Assembly: GCA_000336895.1 (NCBI GenBank)
Contig: AOLX01000015.1
Span: 358,726 to 417,472 of the forward strand
Length of the DNA stretch: 58,747 nucleotides
Direction of reading: 5' to 3'
DNA from: Haloarcula argentinensis DSM 12282
GTDB taxonomy: Archaea > Halobacteriota > Halobacteria > Halobacteriales > Haloarculaceae
How positions within the stretch are numbered: position 1 is the first letter of the stretch; each line of letters begins with the position of its first letter. A model generated the notes under the pieces. That model saw nothing but the letters and a program-made list of their open reading frames with translations. It did no database searches and had not been told where the DNA came from. Of this stretch, positions 33,603 to 42,447 are shown piece after piece. A program made the translations under genes and the position numbers.

Positions 33603-36077
33603 ATGGTCACAAGTGTCATGGATTGCCATGATATCCCAGCCCTGTACGGGCCAGCCATGGATACACTGCCCCTCATGTTTGCGATCGTAGATGCGTCCGG
33701 GGTGATTCTCTCGACGAACGAGACATGGAGTGAGTTCGGCCGGGCAAACGGCACAGAGGTGACACCGAATACGCTCGGCGTGAACTATCTCGACATTGCG
33801 GACATGGCTGATGACACGACCGGGGAACAAGCAGCCGACGGGATCAGGGCCGTCCTCGCTGGCGAGCAATCCTCGTTCGAACTCGAATATCCGTGTCACG
33901 CCCCATCGTCGAAACGGTGGTTCCGGTTGTACGCTGCCCCGTTCACCATCGATGGGTCGACGTTCGCGTCCATCGCACATATCGATATCACGGCCCGGAA
34001 GCAACGGGAGTGGGTGCTCGAAGCGGCCTACGGCATCTGTACCGATTCGAGCCGGACGTTCACGGAACAACTCAACGCGCTGTTAGAGCTCGGCTGTGAG
34101 ACACTCGGCTCGCCGTTTGGGACGTTCTCCCGAGTCCACGGCGACGAGTATGTGTTCGAGGCAGTCAGTGCACCGGCGGCTGCCGACCTCGAAGCCGGCA
34201 GAACGACTAGCATCAATGACCTCCCGAACTGCAGGCACGTCGTCGAACACCGCGAGCCGCTCGCGATCAAGGACATCGAGGCGGATGCCCCGGACCTCGC
34301 TGATCCTGAGTGGGGCATTGCGAACTACATCGGTGCGCCCGTCGTCGTCGATGGGGCAGTGTACGGAACACTCTGCTTCTACGGACTGGAGCCGCGCACA
34401 GCGGAGTTCACGCAGTGGGACCTGACGTTCGTCCGGTTGCTCTCCGACTGGGCGGGCTATGAACTCGAACGACAGCGCCACACGGAACAGCGTGATGCGT
34501 TGAACACCGCTCTTCCGGACCCCAGTTTCATCATCGACGCGGAAGGGCGGTTTCTCGACTGTCTGACCGATCCCGAGACGATGATGAAGGTAGACGATAC
34601 AGACACGCTTGTCGGGCAGACGCTGCACGAGTTTCTTCCCCGCAACACTGCTGATTCGCTACTGTCGACCGTCCGTGAAGCCCTGCGGACCGCGTCGTTC
34701 CAGTCCGTGGAGTACGAACTGCAGGCTCCCGGTGGTACGCGGTGGTTCGAAGCGCGGGTCGCACCGCTGGAAAGTCGTGCGTACGACCTCGATACCGTCA
34801 TCTTCGTCGCGCGAGACATCACTGCGCACAAGGACCGCCAGGCCGAACTCGAACGCCAGCGAGACGAACTCAGACAGGCACAGCGGCTCAACGTCCTGGG
34901 CCGAGAGATAGCGAAGGCGCTACAGGACACACAGACCCGCGAGGAAATCGAATCAGCAGTGTGTGCACACCTCACTGAATCGGATCTATATCAGGCCGTG
35001 TGGGCCGGGAGCCGTAGGAATGCCGCGCAGGTAACACTGGGTGCCGCTGCTGGGATTGACACGGCGACGCCGGAGCAGATTTCGCCCGGCGAGCACAGAC
35101 TCGCCATAGACGCTATCGACACCGGCGAGGTCCAGGTCGTCGAGGACATCGCCGACGTGTCGACCCAGTCGGACACCGGGACAGACCGCCCACTGATCGC
35201 AGACCACAGCTCCGTCGCGGCAGTTCCCCTAGCAACTGGCGGGACCACGTACGGCGTACTGATGGTGTACGCATCGACCGACGCCACGATTGGCTGTCGT
35301 GAATCGGACATCCTGGCCGATCTGGGGCGACTTATCGCGCTTTCTATCCAGCGCGTCCACAGTCAGCAGTCACTACAGGCGGCGACGACCGTCAAGCTAG
35401 AGTTCCTGACGCCGGATTCCGACGACGTTTTCGCCGGACTCTCCGCAATGCTCGATTGTTCGTTCACACTCGAACGGCGCGTCCCGACCAGTTCCGGAAG
35501 CAGCCTCCACTACGTTCGGGTCAGTGGCGTAGACACTGAGCGGGTGTGTCAGGCGCTCACTGAAACGCCATCGGTCGAGTCCTGTGCTGTTGTCGAGACG
35601 GTGGCGGAGAACCGAGCGCCCCTGCTCGAAGTCGCGCTCGACGAGATATCCGCATCGCCGCTTGACACGCTCGTCGACTACGGCGGGGCCGTGCGGCGGG
35701 CCGTCGCAGCGGACGGCGATCTGCGGTTCACAGCGGAGATGGCCCCGGATATCAACGTCCGTGCCGTCGTTGAGGCGATTCAGGAGGGGACGCCCGGGAC
35801 AGAACTCCGGAGCAAGCAGTACGTCGACCAGCCGGTCTCGACCGTGACTGACTTTCGGACACGGATACGCGACCGGCTGACACCGAAACAGGCCGCCGCG
35901 CTCAAGACCGCCTACGCACGCGGCTACTACGACTGGCCACGGGGGAGCGCTGCGGAGGAACTGGCTGAGACACTCGACATCTCCGCGCCGACCTTGCACT
36001 ACCGATTGCGGAAGGCCCACGACGCCGTCATCGGCGCGCTGTTTGACTCCGGAACTGGCCCCGAGAAACTCGACTGA
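33603..36077 (+). CDS. PAS/GAF sensor regulator of the bacterio-opsin activator (Bat) family
   Basis: An 824-residue soluble regulator. Approximate layout: PAS 15-140, GAF 145-290, PAS 295-425, GAF 430-600, the Bat-specific domain 610-755 and a C-terminal HTH_10 domain from about 765 (LTPKQAAALKTAYARGYYDW, then LAETLDISAPTLHYRLRKAH). PAS and GAF domains would sense redox, light-linked or small-molecule signals. Family members control opsin and other genes. The start is ATG 33603 with a TATA-like element 25 bases upstream; in-frame ATGs at 33618 and 33657 are alternatives. sop2/htr2 lie 3 kb downstream. Confidence 0.88.
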   Translation: MVTSVMDCHDIPALYGPAMDTLPLMFAIVDASGVILSTNETWSEFGRANGTEVTPNTLGVNYLDIADMADDTTGEQAADGIRAVLAGEQSSFELEYPCHAPSSKRWFRLYAAPFTIDGSTFASIAHIDITARKQREWVLEAAYGICTDSSRTFTEQLNALLELGCETLGSPFGTFSRVHGDEYVFEAVSAPAAADLEAGRTTSINDLPNCRHVVEHREPLAIKDIEADAPDLADPEWGIANYIGAPVVVDGAVYGTLCFYGLEPRTAEFTQWDLTFVRLLSDWAGYELERQRHTEQRDALNTALPDPSFIIDAEGRFLDCLTDPETMMKVDDTDTLVGQTLHEFLPRNTADSLLSTVREALRTASFQSVEYELQAPGGTRWFEARVAPLESRAYDLDTVIFVARDITAHKDRQAELERQRDELRQAQRLNVLGREIAKALQDTQTREEIESAVCAHLTESDLYQAVWAGSRRNAAQVTLGAAAGIDTATPEQISPGEHRLAIDAIDTGEVQVVEDIADVSTQSDTGTDRPLIADHSSVAAVPLATGGTTYGVLMVYASTDATIGCRESDILADLGRLIALSIQRVHSQQSLQAATTVKLEFLTPDSDDVFAGLSAMLDCSFTLERRVPTSSGSSLHYVRVSGVDTERVCQALTETPSVESCAVVETVAENRAPLLEVALDEISASPLDTLVDYGGAVRRAVAADGDLRFTAEMAPDINVRAVVEAIQEGTPGTELRSKQYVDQPVSTVTDFRTRIRDRLTPKQAAALKTAYARGYYDWPRGSAAEELAETLDISAPTLHYRLRKAHDAVIGALFDSGTGPEKLD

Positions 36078-36080
36078 ACG

Positions 36081-36806
36081 CTAGTCGTCTTCGGCACGCT
36101 CGATTCGCTGTCGGGCCTGCCGGAACAGGCCGCGAAGCGTCTTCGTCTCTCGACCGGTCGGTTGCGCACGCCCGAGCACCCGACGGAACAGCCGCCGGGC
36201 CTTGTGTTGTTTCTCTTCGGGGTGACCGATAGCGCCGAGGAACCGGTCGAACTCCTCGTGTAGTCCCTCGACGGCCGGCGTCTCGGCGAGCGTATGCAGT
36301 TCCTCGGGGTGCTGGGTCTCCGCGACAGTCAGCTCGCGGAGTTCGTAGAGAACGATGGTAGCTGCCTGGCCAAGATTCAACACCGGATACGACGCGCTGG
36401 CCGGGATAGAGCAGATGACGTCCAGCCGTGCGAGTTCGTCGTTGGAGAGCCCGACCCGTTCGCGGCCGAAAACGACGCAGATATCGCCCTCGACGTCCCG
36501 GAGCGAGTCAGCCAGGTCAGCCGGCGTCGTCGCCGGATACCGGACGTGGTTTGCCGGGTCCTCGTTCGTTGTCGCCGTGCACGCGACGGTGTGGTAGTTC
36601 TCGACGATGTCGTCGAACGTCACCGTCCGGGCGTTCGGGAGGATGTCGTCGCGGGCCTGTCCGGCAAAACCGTACGCCTCGCCATCGGGGTCCAGTTCCG
36701 GCGGGTCGACAAGTAGCAACTCCGACAGGCCGAAGTTCTTCATCGACCTGGCGATAGTGCCGACGTTGCCCGGTGTCTCCGCATCGACGACGGCGACTGA
36801 AATCAT
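36081..36806 (-). CDS. trmJ: tRNA 2'-O-ribose methyltransferase, TrmJ-like (SPOUT)
   Basis: A 241-residue SPOUT-superfamily enzyme; archaeal TrmJ methylates the 2'-OH of nucleotide 32 in tRNA. Motifs include [19 protein letters not shown] (motif 1), [15 protein letters not shown] (motif 2) and [16 protein letters not shown] (motif 3, knot with SAM). A basic/helical C-terminal extension follows, as in TrmJ. Its start overlaps the stop of the neighbouring cysteine-containing gene by 4 bases, so the two are translationally coupled. Convergent with the Bat-like gene. Confidence 0.9.
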   Translation of the reverse strand: MISVAVVDAETPGNVGTIARSMKNFGLSELLLVDPPELDPDGEAYGFAGQARDDILPNARTVTFDDIVENYHTVACTATTNEDPANHVRYPATTPADLADSLRDVEGDICVVFGRERVGLSNDELARLDVICSIPASASYPVLNLGQAATIVLYELRELTVAETQHPEELHTLAETPAVEGLHEEFDRFLGAIGHPEEKQHKARRLFRRVLGRAQPTGRETKTLRGLFRQARQRIERAEDD

Positions 36807-37327
36807 ACGTCCAGATCGCTGAGATCCATATCGATCGTGTCGAGGTCGTCCTCGTCCATCTGCTCGACCTCCTCTTCGAGCCCCGGGATCGCTTCGTCCC
36901 TGTCGGGGGCCTCCGGCAGCGCCGTCGGGTCCTCATCGACGTGTTCGAGGCCCACGTACCCCTCAGGGGCGCGGTTCCCGTCGAGGAACCACTCGTGGAA
37001 GGCCGAGGCCAGGTCAGTATCACCGGCGTAGGCCTCGCCACCTTCCTCGCGGAACCAGTAGATGAAGTCCGTCTCGTGGGCCGAGCAGACGACAACCTCG
37101 CCCATCGGCTCCCCGTAAATAGCGTCCGCGACGTTGCACTGCTCGATGTCTTCGTCCCCGTGAATCAGCCAGCAGGCGTCACAGGGGTCGACCACTCGTT
37201 CTGCAAGCACCAGCAACCGCTGTCGGGTCTCCGGCTCCATCGTCTTGAGCGGGCGAACTCGCCCGTCCGGCCCGAGTACGCCCTCGTCGAAACGCCAGCC
37301 CCGAAGCCCGATATTGACTTTGCTCAT
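36803..37327 (-). CDS. Conserved haloarchaeal protein coupled to trmJ
   Basis: A 174-residue acidic protein without a family I can name. It starts [15 protein letters not shown] and has a region around residues 50-85 with cysteines CDACW, QCNVADA and VVCSAHET that could bind zinc, then an acidic C-terminal tail (about 130-174). The 4-base overlap with trmJ suggests a link to tRNA modification, possibly RNA or enzyme binding, which is inference. A leaderless promoter (TTTTAG near 37352-37358) fits. Confidence 0.65.
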   Translation of the reverse strand: MSKVNIGLRGWRFDEGVLGPDGRVRPLKTMEPETRQRLLVLAERVVDPCDACWLIHGDEDIEQCNVADAIYGEPMGEVVVCSAHETDFIYWFREEGGEAYAGDTDLASAFHEWFLDGNRAPEGYVGLEHVDEDPTALPEAPDRDEAIPGLEEEVEQMDEDDLDTIDMDLSDLDV

Positions 37328-37471
37328 ATCTCACGATGGGAGAGTCCCGGACTAAAAGAGCGCGATGTGCCGGGCGAACAGCGCCGGCCGTCTGCGCTCC
37401 ATCGTTGTCTCAAGAGCGAGGCGGGTTCCCTATCCCGTTACACTCTGCAGTGACTCGAAACGTAGACAGTT

Positions 37472-37503
37472 CTAGGTAAATTTAACATAATTATTCCACC
37501 TAG
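37472..37503. repeat. CTAGGT/ACCTAG inverted pair upstream of TFB
   Basis: CTAGGT (37472-37477) and ACCTAG (37498-37503) flank an AT-rich spacer of 20 bases that contains TTAACATAATTATT. They lie 90-120 bases ahead of the TFB ATG. CTAG is a rare tetranucleotide in many archaeal genomes, so paired occurrences are notable. The left arm extends to TCTAGGT, the same core as at 33361. Confidence 0.4.
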
Positions 37504-37554
37504 CATTCGCAGTCGGTGTCCAAATCAGGCAAAAGTATCATGCTCGCCCAAACA

Positions 37555-37562
37555 TTTATAAG
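37555..37562 (+). promoter_or_regulatory. tfb: TATA box of the TFB gene
   Basis: TTTATAAG, 29-36 bases ahead of the ATG at 37591, giving a very short leader. Confidence 0.6.
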
Positions 37563-37590
37563 TGATTGGCTTTTCTCCGTAAAAGAACAC

Positions 37591-38550
37591 ATGGAACGGC
37601 CGACGCGCCAGCGGGATTCTGAACAGGAGGAACGCGAGGAGGAGTCCGAGAGCACGGGCCAGCAGACCTGCCCCGAGTGTGAGTCGGAGTCCATATCTAG
37701 CGACGGCGGTGGTGAACTCGTCTGCGAGGACTGTGGTCTGGTCATCGAGGACGAGAACATCGACCGCGGGCCGGAGTGGCGGGCGTTCAATCACTCCGAA
37801 CGCCAGTCCAAGTCACGCGTCGGAGCCCCCACGACCCAGACGATGCACGACAAGGGGCTGACCACACAGATCGACTGGAAGGACAAGGACGCCTACGGTC
37901 GGTCGCTCTCCTCTGAGAAACGAAGCCAGATGCACCGCCTCCGGAAGTGGCAGGAGCGCATCCGAACCAAAGACGCCGGCGAACGGAACCTGCAGTTCGC
38001 GCTCTCAGAGATCGACCGCATGGCCAGCGCGCTCGGCGTCCCTCGGTCGGTTCGGGAGGTGGCCTCGGTCATCTACCGGCGTGCGCTCAACGAGGACCTC
38101 ATCCGCGGTCGCTCCATCGAGGGCGTCGCCACAGCCTGCCTGTACGCGGCCTGTCGACAGGAAGGCATCCCACGCAGCTTAGAGGAGGTTTCGGACGTTT
38201 CCCGGGTCGAGCAGAAAGAAATCGGGCGGACGTATCGGTACGTCGCCCAGGAACTCGAGCTGAAGATGGAACCGGTCGACCCCAAGCAGTACGTCCCGCG
38301 CTTTGCCTCCGAACTGGAACTCTCCGAGGAGGTCCAGTCGAAGGCCAACGAAATCATCGATACGACCGCCGAGCAGGGCCTGCTCTCGGGGAAATCACCC
38401 ACCGGCTACGCCGCCGCGGCCATCTACGCCGCTTCGCTGCTGTGTAACGAAAAGAAGACCCAGCGCGAGGTCGCTGACGTGGCGCAGGTAACGGAAGTCA
38501 CCATCCGGAACCGGTATCAGGAGCAGATCGAAGCGATGGGCATTCACTGA
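37591..38550 (+). CDS. tfb: Transcription initiation factor IIB (TFB)
   Basis: A 319-residue general transcription factor that joins TBP-DNA and recruits RNA polymerase. A short acidic start is followed by the zinc ribbon (CPEC near 27, CEDC near 46), then the B-reader/linker ([17 protein letters not shown]), and two cyclin-like repeats (from about 120 and about 215) ending in a helix-turn-helix that contacts the BRE. The ATG at 37591 is preferred over in-frame codons upstream because the TATA box sits at 37555. Haloarchaea carry several TFBs; which one this is cannot be told. Confidence 0.95.
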   Translation: MERPTRQRDSEQEEREEESESTGQQTCPECESESISSDGGGELVCEDCGLVIEDENIDRGPEWRAFNHSERQSKSRVGAPTTQTMHDKGLTTQIDWKDKDAYGRSLSSEKRSQMHRLRKWQERIRTKDAGERNLQFALSEIDRMASALGVPRSVREVASVIYRRALNEDLIRGRSIEGVATACLYAACRQEGIPRSLEEVSDVSRVEQKEIGRTYRYVAQELELKMEPVDPKQYVPRFASELELSEEVQSKANEIIDTTAEQGLLSGKSPTGYAAAAIYAASLLCNEKKTQREVADVAQVTEVTIRNRYQEQIEAMGIH

Positions 38551-38689
38551 CCGGCGCGCTTCTTTTCACTCGATAGCCTCGCTGTCCGCCGTTCACTCCA
38601 CGGTACTGCCAGCTATAACATAGGAAGTCAGTACAGGACTGGTAGCAAGTAACGTGTAGAGCTATCTGTCTGGGCAGCGAACTGTAGAT

Positions 38690-39022
38690 ATGCCTGCTTC
38701 CCCCTCGCAGAAACGGATTGCACTGCTCGTCATCGGACTGGTGATCCTCTTTGCACCCGCGTTATTCATCCTCGCCACGCTTGAGTTTCTCATCCTGACC
38801 GGGAACCTCGCGCTCAGCGAGGTCTCGCTCCTCGAAATCGTCGAGTTGTATCTTATCGACCTCGTGCTGTTCGTCCTGCTCGGGTACGGCGTCTACCGGC
38901 TGACGTTCTGGCTGATCAAAGACCGGCTTCCAGACACACTCGATACCGTCGATGCGGCCGAGGCGGCCGGCGCGACTGACGAGGCAGAGACTACTGGGAC
39001 CGGCAGTGAAGAACAGTCCTGA
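38690..39022 (+). CDS. Small two-helix membrane protein with acidic tail
   Basis: A 110-residue protein with two hydrophobic segments, about 8-35 and 48-72 (VELYLIDLVLFVLLGYGVYRL), followed by an acidic Ala/Glu/Thr-rich tail. No family recognised. Between TFB and the convergent sop2; probably its own promoter. Could be a regulatory or scaffold membrane protein. Confidence 0.65.
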   Translation: MPASPSQKRIALLVIGLVILFAPALFILATLEFLILTGNLALSEVSLLEIVELYLIDLVLFVLLGYGVYRLTFWLIKDRLPDTLDTVDAAEAAGATDEAETTGTGSEEQS

Positions 39023-39096
39023 CAGGCCACTGGTGTCGTCGTATACGCGTGTAGCGCCTCATACAAAACTGGACTTCACAGCAAGAAGGTCGTTCA

Positions 39097-39136
39097 CACC
39101 AACGAGGGCCGCTCCCTGCGGTCGCACCCCTCGCTA
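39097..39136 (-). repeat. Hairpin repeat whose TAG is the sop2 stop codon
   Basis: On the minus strand the element reads TAGCGAGGGG (39127-39136), an inner CCGC-AGGGA-GCGG hairpin, then GGCCCTCGTTGGTG (39097-39110). It matches the repeat after fumC (28343-28378) at all 10 left-end bases and 13 of 14 right-end bases. The TAG is the stop codon of sop2. Confidence 0.6.
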
Positions 39137-39844
39137 GTCTCCCGCAACCGCCGTCGGCTCCTCAGCAGTCTCGCCGACTGAGCCGAGGTCCATCATCGCC
39201 AGCAAGGCAATGACGCCGAAGCCGACCTTCGTGACCACATCGAGGTACACGATCACGAGTGTCGCAGTCTCGACGTCCATGAGCCCCAGTCCTGCCGCAC
39301 CGAGCAGCCACACGACCGGATACACGAGCCAGAGGACGACGACGAAGTTTCGGAGGGTGCGGTACAGGCTGATTTCTATGTCGGACAGGGTCGACTTCGC
39401 AGCCGCTGCGATGTTCCGGTAGAGGAGATAGATGACGCCGCCGAACAGCGCTCCACCGACTGCAAACAACGCGTAGCTAACCGGCGACGAAGTGACTGCA
39501 CCGGCGAATCCGAAGACGATGGTCAATGCCTGCAATACAACGAGCTTCACCGTATCCTGCCGACTCGCGCCAGCGAGTAGCGCCAGGAACCAGACGTTGA
39601 GCGGCGTCGTCAACAGCCAGTCAACGTAACGGATTACGTACACAGCGTGGCCCTCACTCTGTATCGACCCGAAGCCAAGGGCCATCAACGCGTAGGCGAC
39701 AATGGCGATACCCGGAATCGCGATCAGCAGCAGATACCGCTTCCGTACCTTTTCGGGGACGAGCGTGTAGCCGTACGCCAGCACCGCCGTCCCGAGCAGT
39801 TCACCCAGTAGTCCCAGCGTGAACCAGGTCGTTATCGTTGCCAT
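39134..39844 (-). CDS. sop2: Sensory rhodopsin II (phoborhodopsin)
   Basis: A 236-residue seven-helix retinal protein that starts photophobic (blue-light-avoidance) signalling. RYVDWLLTTP holds Asp75, the Schiff-base counterion. The C-terminal helix VIVYLDVVTKVGFGV holds Thr205 and the retinal lysine Lys206, and Tyr175 lies in LVYPVVW. Its ATG is 2 bases after the stop of htr2, and the two form a co-expressed pair. A repeat element supplies its TAG stop. Very similar in layout to Haloarcula SRII. Confidence 0.96.
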   Translation of the reverse strand: MATITTWFTLGLLGELLGTAVLAYGYTLVPEKVRKRYLLLIAIPGIAIVAYALMALGFGSIQSEGHAVYVIRYVDWLLTTPLNVWFLALLAGASRQDTVKLVVLQALTIVFGFAGAVTSSPVSYALFAVGGALFGGVIYLLYRNIAAAAKSTLSDIEISLYRTLRNFVVVLWLVYPVVWLLGAAGLGLMDVETATLVIVYLDVVTKVGFGVIALLAMMDLGSVGETAEEPTAVAGD

Positions 39845-39846
39845 TG

Positions 39847-42171
39847 TTAGTCGTCCCCCAGCGCAGCCGTGCTATCAGTACCCGTCCCGGCGGTGTTTTC
39901 GACGGTGAAGCGGTCCAGTAGCGAGTCGAGGTCGTCAGCACGCTGACGGAGCTCCGTCGCGGAGTCCGACACTTCGTCGATGGACGCGGACTGGTCCTGT
40001 GCCGCACCGGCCACGGTGTCGGCCTCCGTCGCCGTCTGCTGACTGATCGTCGTCAGATCGTCGATGGTCCCCATCACGTCCTGTGCAGTCCGGGCCTGCT
40101 CCTCGGTCGCCCGGTCGATCTCTTGAATGCCGGTGTCGACCTCTTCCGTGTACTCGACAATGGTCTCCAGCGCGTCGACAGTCTCCTCGACCGTCGAGAC
40201 GCCTTCAGTAATCCGGTTACTGGTCGACTCCATCGTCTCGACGGTGTCGCCGGCCTGCTCCTGGATGCCTTCGATTCGCTGTTCGATGTCGGCAGCAGCC
40301 TCTTTGGTCTCCTCTGCGAGGCCCTTGATCTCGTCAGCGACGACGGCGAAGCCTTCCCCATCCCCGTCGGCGTGGGCGGCCTCGATAGACGCGTTCAGCG
40401 CGAGCATGTTCGTCTGCTCGACGATGCTCGTGATGACGCCGACGATCTCGCCGATTTCATCGAGTTCGTCGTCAAGCGCGTTGATCTCCTCGACGGTCTC
40501 GCCGGTCTCATCTTCGATGGCGCTCATCTCCGCGATAGCTTCCTGTGCGGCTTCGCGGCCGTCCTCACCAACCTCTGCGGCCGACTGGGACGTGTCGGCG
40601 ACCTGCTGGGCGGAGGACGCGACTTGCTGTGCGGTCGCAGAGAGGTTCTGCATCTCGGCGGCCGCCGATTCGAGGCCTTCGTTCTGTTCGGTCGTGCCCT
40701 CGAAAATCTCGTTGATCGACTTCGACACCTGCTTGCTGGCCCGGTCAACTCGTTCCGCGTTCGAGTTGACGCGGTCGCTGGACTGGATGACGTTGGTCGC
40801 GAACGTCTTCATGTCGGCAATAGTGTCTTCGAGCGCATCCAGCGTCGTGTTGATGTCCTCGCCGACCTCCGCCATCGCATCGTTCATACTGTCCGTGTCC
40901 ACCCGTGCTGTGAGATCGCCGTTTGCGGCGGCCTCAAGCGCGTCGCTGTACTGCTGTGCCTTGAGTTCGAGGTGGCCGGTCAGCGCCTCCATCTCGTTGC
41001 GTTCGGATTCGACATCCTCACGGGCGGCCTGTGCCTGCTCTTTGGCCTCCTCGGCTTCCTGCTTGGCAGTTTCGGCTTCGGATATCTGTGTCCGGAGGTT
41101 CGCCCGCATATTATCGAAGGCCGCGTACAGCGTTCCGAACTCGTCTTCACGCGACGTATCGAGGTCGACATCGAGGTCACCTTCTGCCATCGCTTCGGCC
41201 TTCACCGAAAGCCGCCGCAGCGAGGCGATCGTGTTCCCACCGATTGTGACTCCGATGAGTCCGAGATTGACGACGGCAAGCAAAATGAGCCCGATGAGGT
41301 CGGAGTTGATTTGCTCGCTCAGGGCGTACGCGTTCTGGCGATCAGCGTGAACCATAACGACCCAGTCCTGTGATTTGAGTCGGCTCAGTCCCATCAGCAT
41401 ACTGTCTGTTTCGTGAAAGGCGCTCTCGCCGGGTTCGAGCGTACCCAACGGGTTGGACTCCATCTCCGAGATCGGAGCTGTCGACCCGATCGTCGAGGTG
41501 TTGGGATGGGAAACGAACTTGCCGTCAGTGTTGACGACCGTAGTAAACGACCCATCGCGCTGGTTCGATATCTGATCAGCCTTTTCGCGGAGGTCGATCA
41601 TATACACGAGCGCTCTGTCGTCGTCTCCGGGGACCGGCGAAACGACGGCAACTATCGGATGGTCCACGACCGAGACAGAGAACGGTTCCGTCACGTGCGT
41701 GTCGTCGGGACCGTCGAACTGCGGCGGGTCCGTAGCAAACGGTGCGCCCTGCTCAGCAGCGTTGACCCCGATGAAGTCCTGATTCGAACTGGCGCGAATC
41801 TCGTTTGTCTCGGTGTCGAAGTAGTGCACTGCGACGACACCGGGCGGTAGTTCCTCGTTGGACCGTAACTCCTCCAGTCGTTGCTGTTTCTCCGTGTTCG
41901 TCCCATCAGTGAACACTGGGAGTCGCGACACCGACCGGGCATCCCGGCGCGATGTCGTCAGCCAATCATCTAACTGTGCGGCCTGCGTCTCTGACAGCGC
42001 CGTGATGTCGTCCGCAACGTCTTCCTCGAGAGTGGCGGACGCCTGTGCGCTTGTCAGGACTCCGGCGGCGATAATGACAATTATCGCGAATGAAAGCGCC
42101 AACCCGAGCCTAGCAGCGTAACTGCCAGCAATAAAACTTGGGAGTGGCGAGTCCCTATCTGATTCCATCAT
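39847..42171 (-). CDS. htr2: Sensory rhodopsin II transducer HtrII (methyl-accepting)
   Basis: A 774-residue transducer that passes the SRII signal to CheA/CheW. Helix 1 lies about 19-41, an external domain about 42-290 (larger than in Natronomonas HtrII), helix 2 about 291-312, a HAMP domain 313-365 and a long cytoplasmic coiled coil. The coiled-coil hairpin tip reads EQTNMLALNASIEAAHADGDGE (in part). The external domain might also bind a chemical ligand. TATA 42193-42198 is 22-27 bases ahead, so the transcript is leaderless and carries htr2 then sop2. Confidence 0.94.
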   Translation of the reverse strand: MMESDRDSPLPSFIAGSYAARLGLALSFAIIVIIAAGVLTSAQASATLEEDVADDITALSETQAAQLDDWLTTSRRDARSVSRLPVFTDGTNTEKQQRLEELRSNEELPPGVVAVHYFDTETNEIRASSNQDFIGVNAAEQGAPFATDPPQFDGPDDTHVTEPFSVSVVDHPIVAVVSPVPGDDDRALVYMIDLREKADQISNQRDGSFTTVVNTDGKFVSHPNTSTIGSTAPISEMESNPLGTLEPGESAFHETDSMLMGLSRLKSQDWVVMVHADRQNAYALSEQINSDLIGLILLAVVNLGLIGVTIGGNTIASLRRLSVKAEAMAEGDLDVDLDTSREDEFGTLYAAFDNMRANLRTQISEAETAKQEAEEAKEQAQAAREDVESERNEMEALTGHLELKAQQYSDALEAAANGDLTARVDTDSMNDAMAEVGEDINTTLDALEDTIADMKTFATNVIQSSDRVNSNAERVDRASKQVSKSINEIFEGTTEQNEGLESAAAEMQNLSATAQQVASSAQQVADTSQSAAEVGEDGREAAQEAIAEMSAIEDETGETVEEINALDDELDEIGEIVGVITSIVEQTNMLALNASIEAAHADGDGEGFAVVADEIKGLAEETKEAAADIEQRIEGIQEQAGDTVETMESTSNRITEGVSTVEETVDALETIVEYTEEVDTGIQEIDRATEEQARTAQDVMGTIDDLTTISQQTATEADTVAGAAQDQSASIDEVSDSATELRQRADDLDSLLDRFTVENTAGTGTDSTAALGDD

Positions 42172-42192
42172 CCAATTTTACACAAACATGCT

Positions 42193-42198
42193 AATAAA
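42193..42198 (-). promoter_or_regulatory. htr2: TATA box of htr2-sop2
   Basis: TTTATT on the minus strand, 22-27 bases ahead of the htr2 ATG, giving a leaderless operon transcript. Confidence 0.55.
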
Positions 42199-42356
42199 GG
42201 GTTGTTACGCAATTCTCACCGATGATAAGCACTGCACCCAACTGTGGACATCTATCGCCTCTGAACAGCTACCATGGGGGCTTTCTGTTGCTCTGATAAC
42301 ACACCTATAGTCGCCGAAGTGAACAGTGACCGAGCTTGTTCGCTGTCGGCGATGTC

Positions 42357-42382
42357 ACTCAACGTACCGTGATATGTTGAGT
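42357..42382. repeat. 7-bp inverted repeat upstream of the quinone oxidoreductase
   Basis: ACTCAAC (42357-42363) and GTTGAGT (42376-42382) with a 12-base spacer lie 65-90 bases ahead of the ATG at 42448 and could be an operator. Confidence 0.3.
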
Positions 42383-42447
42383 CCCATATTCGGGGCCGTC
42401 CGGTCTGTGGGGAAAGGTTTTGCCGATGCCACCTGACTCCTGTCCCA

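Noticed and set aside
33398..33631. 77-codon open frame ahead of the Bat-like gene
   Set aside because: It overlaps the Bat-like start, has basic and random composition, and covers the regulatory dyads.
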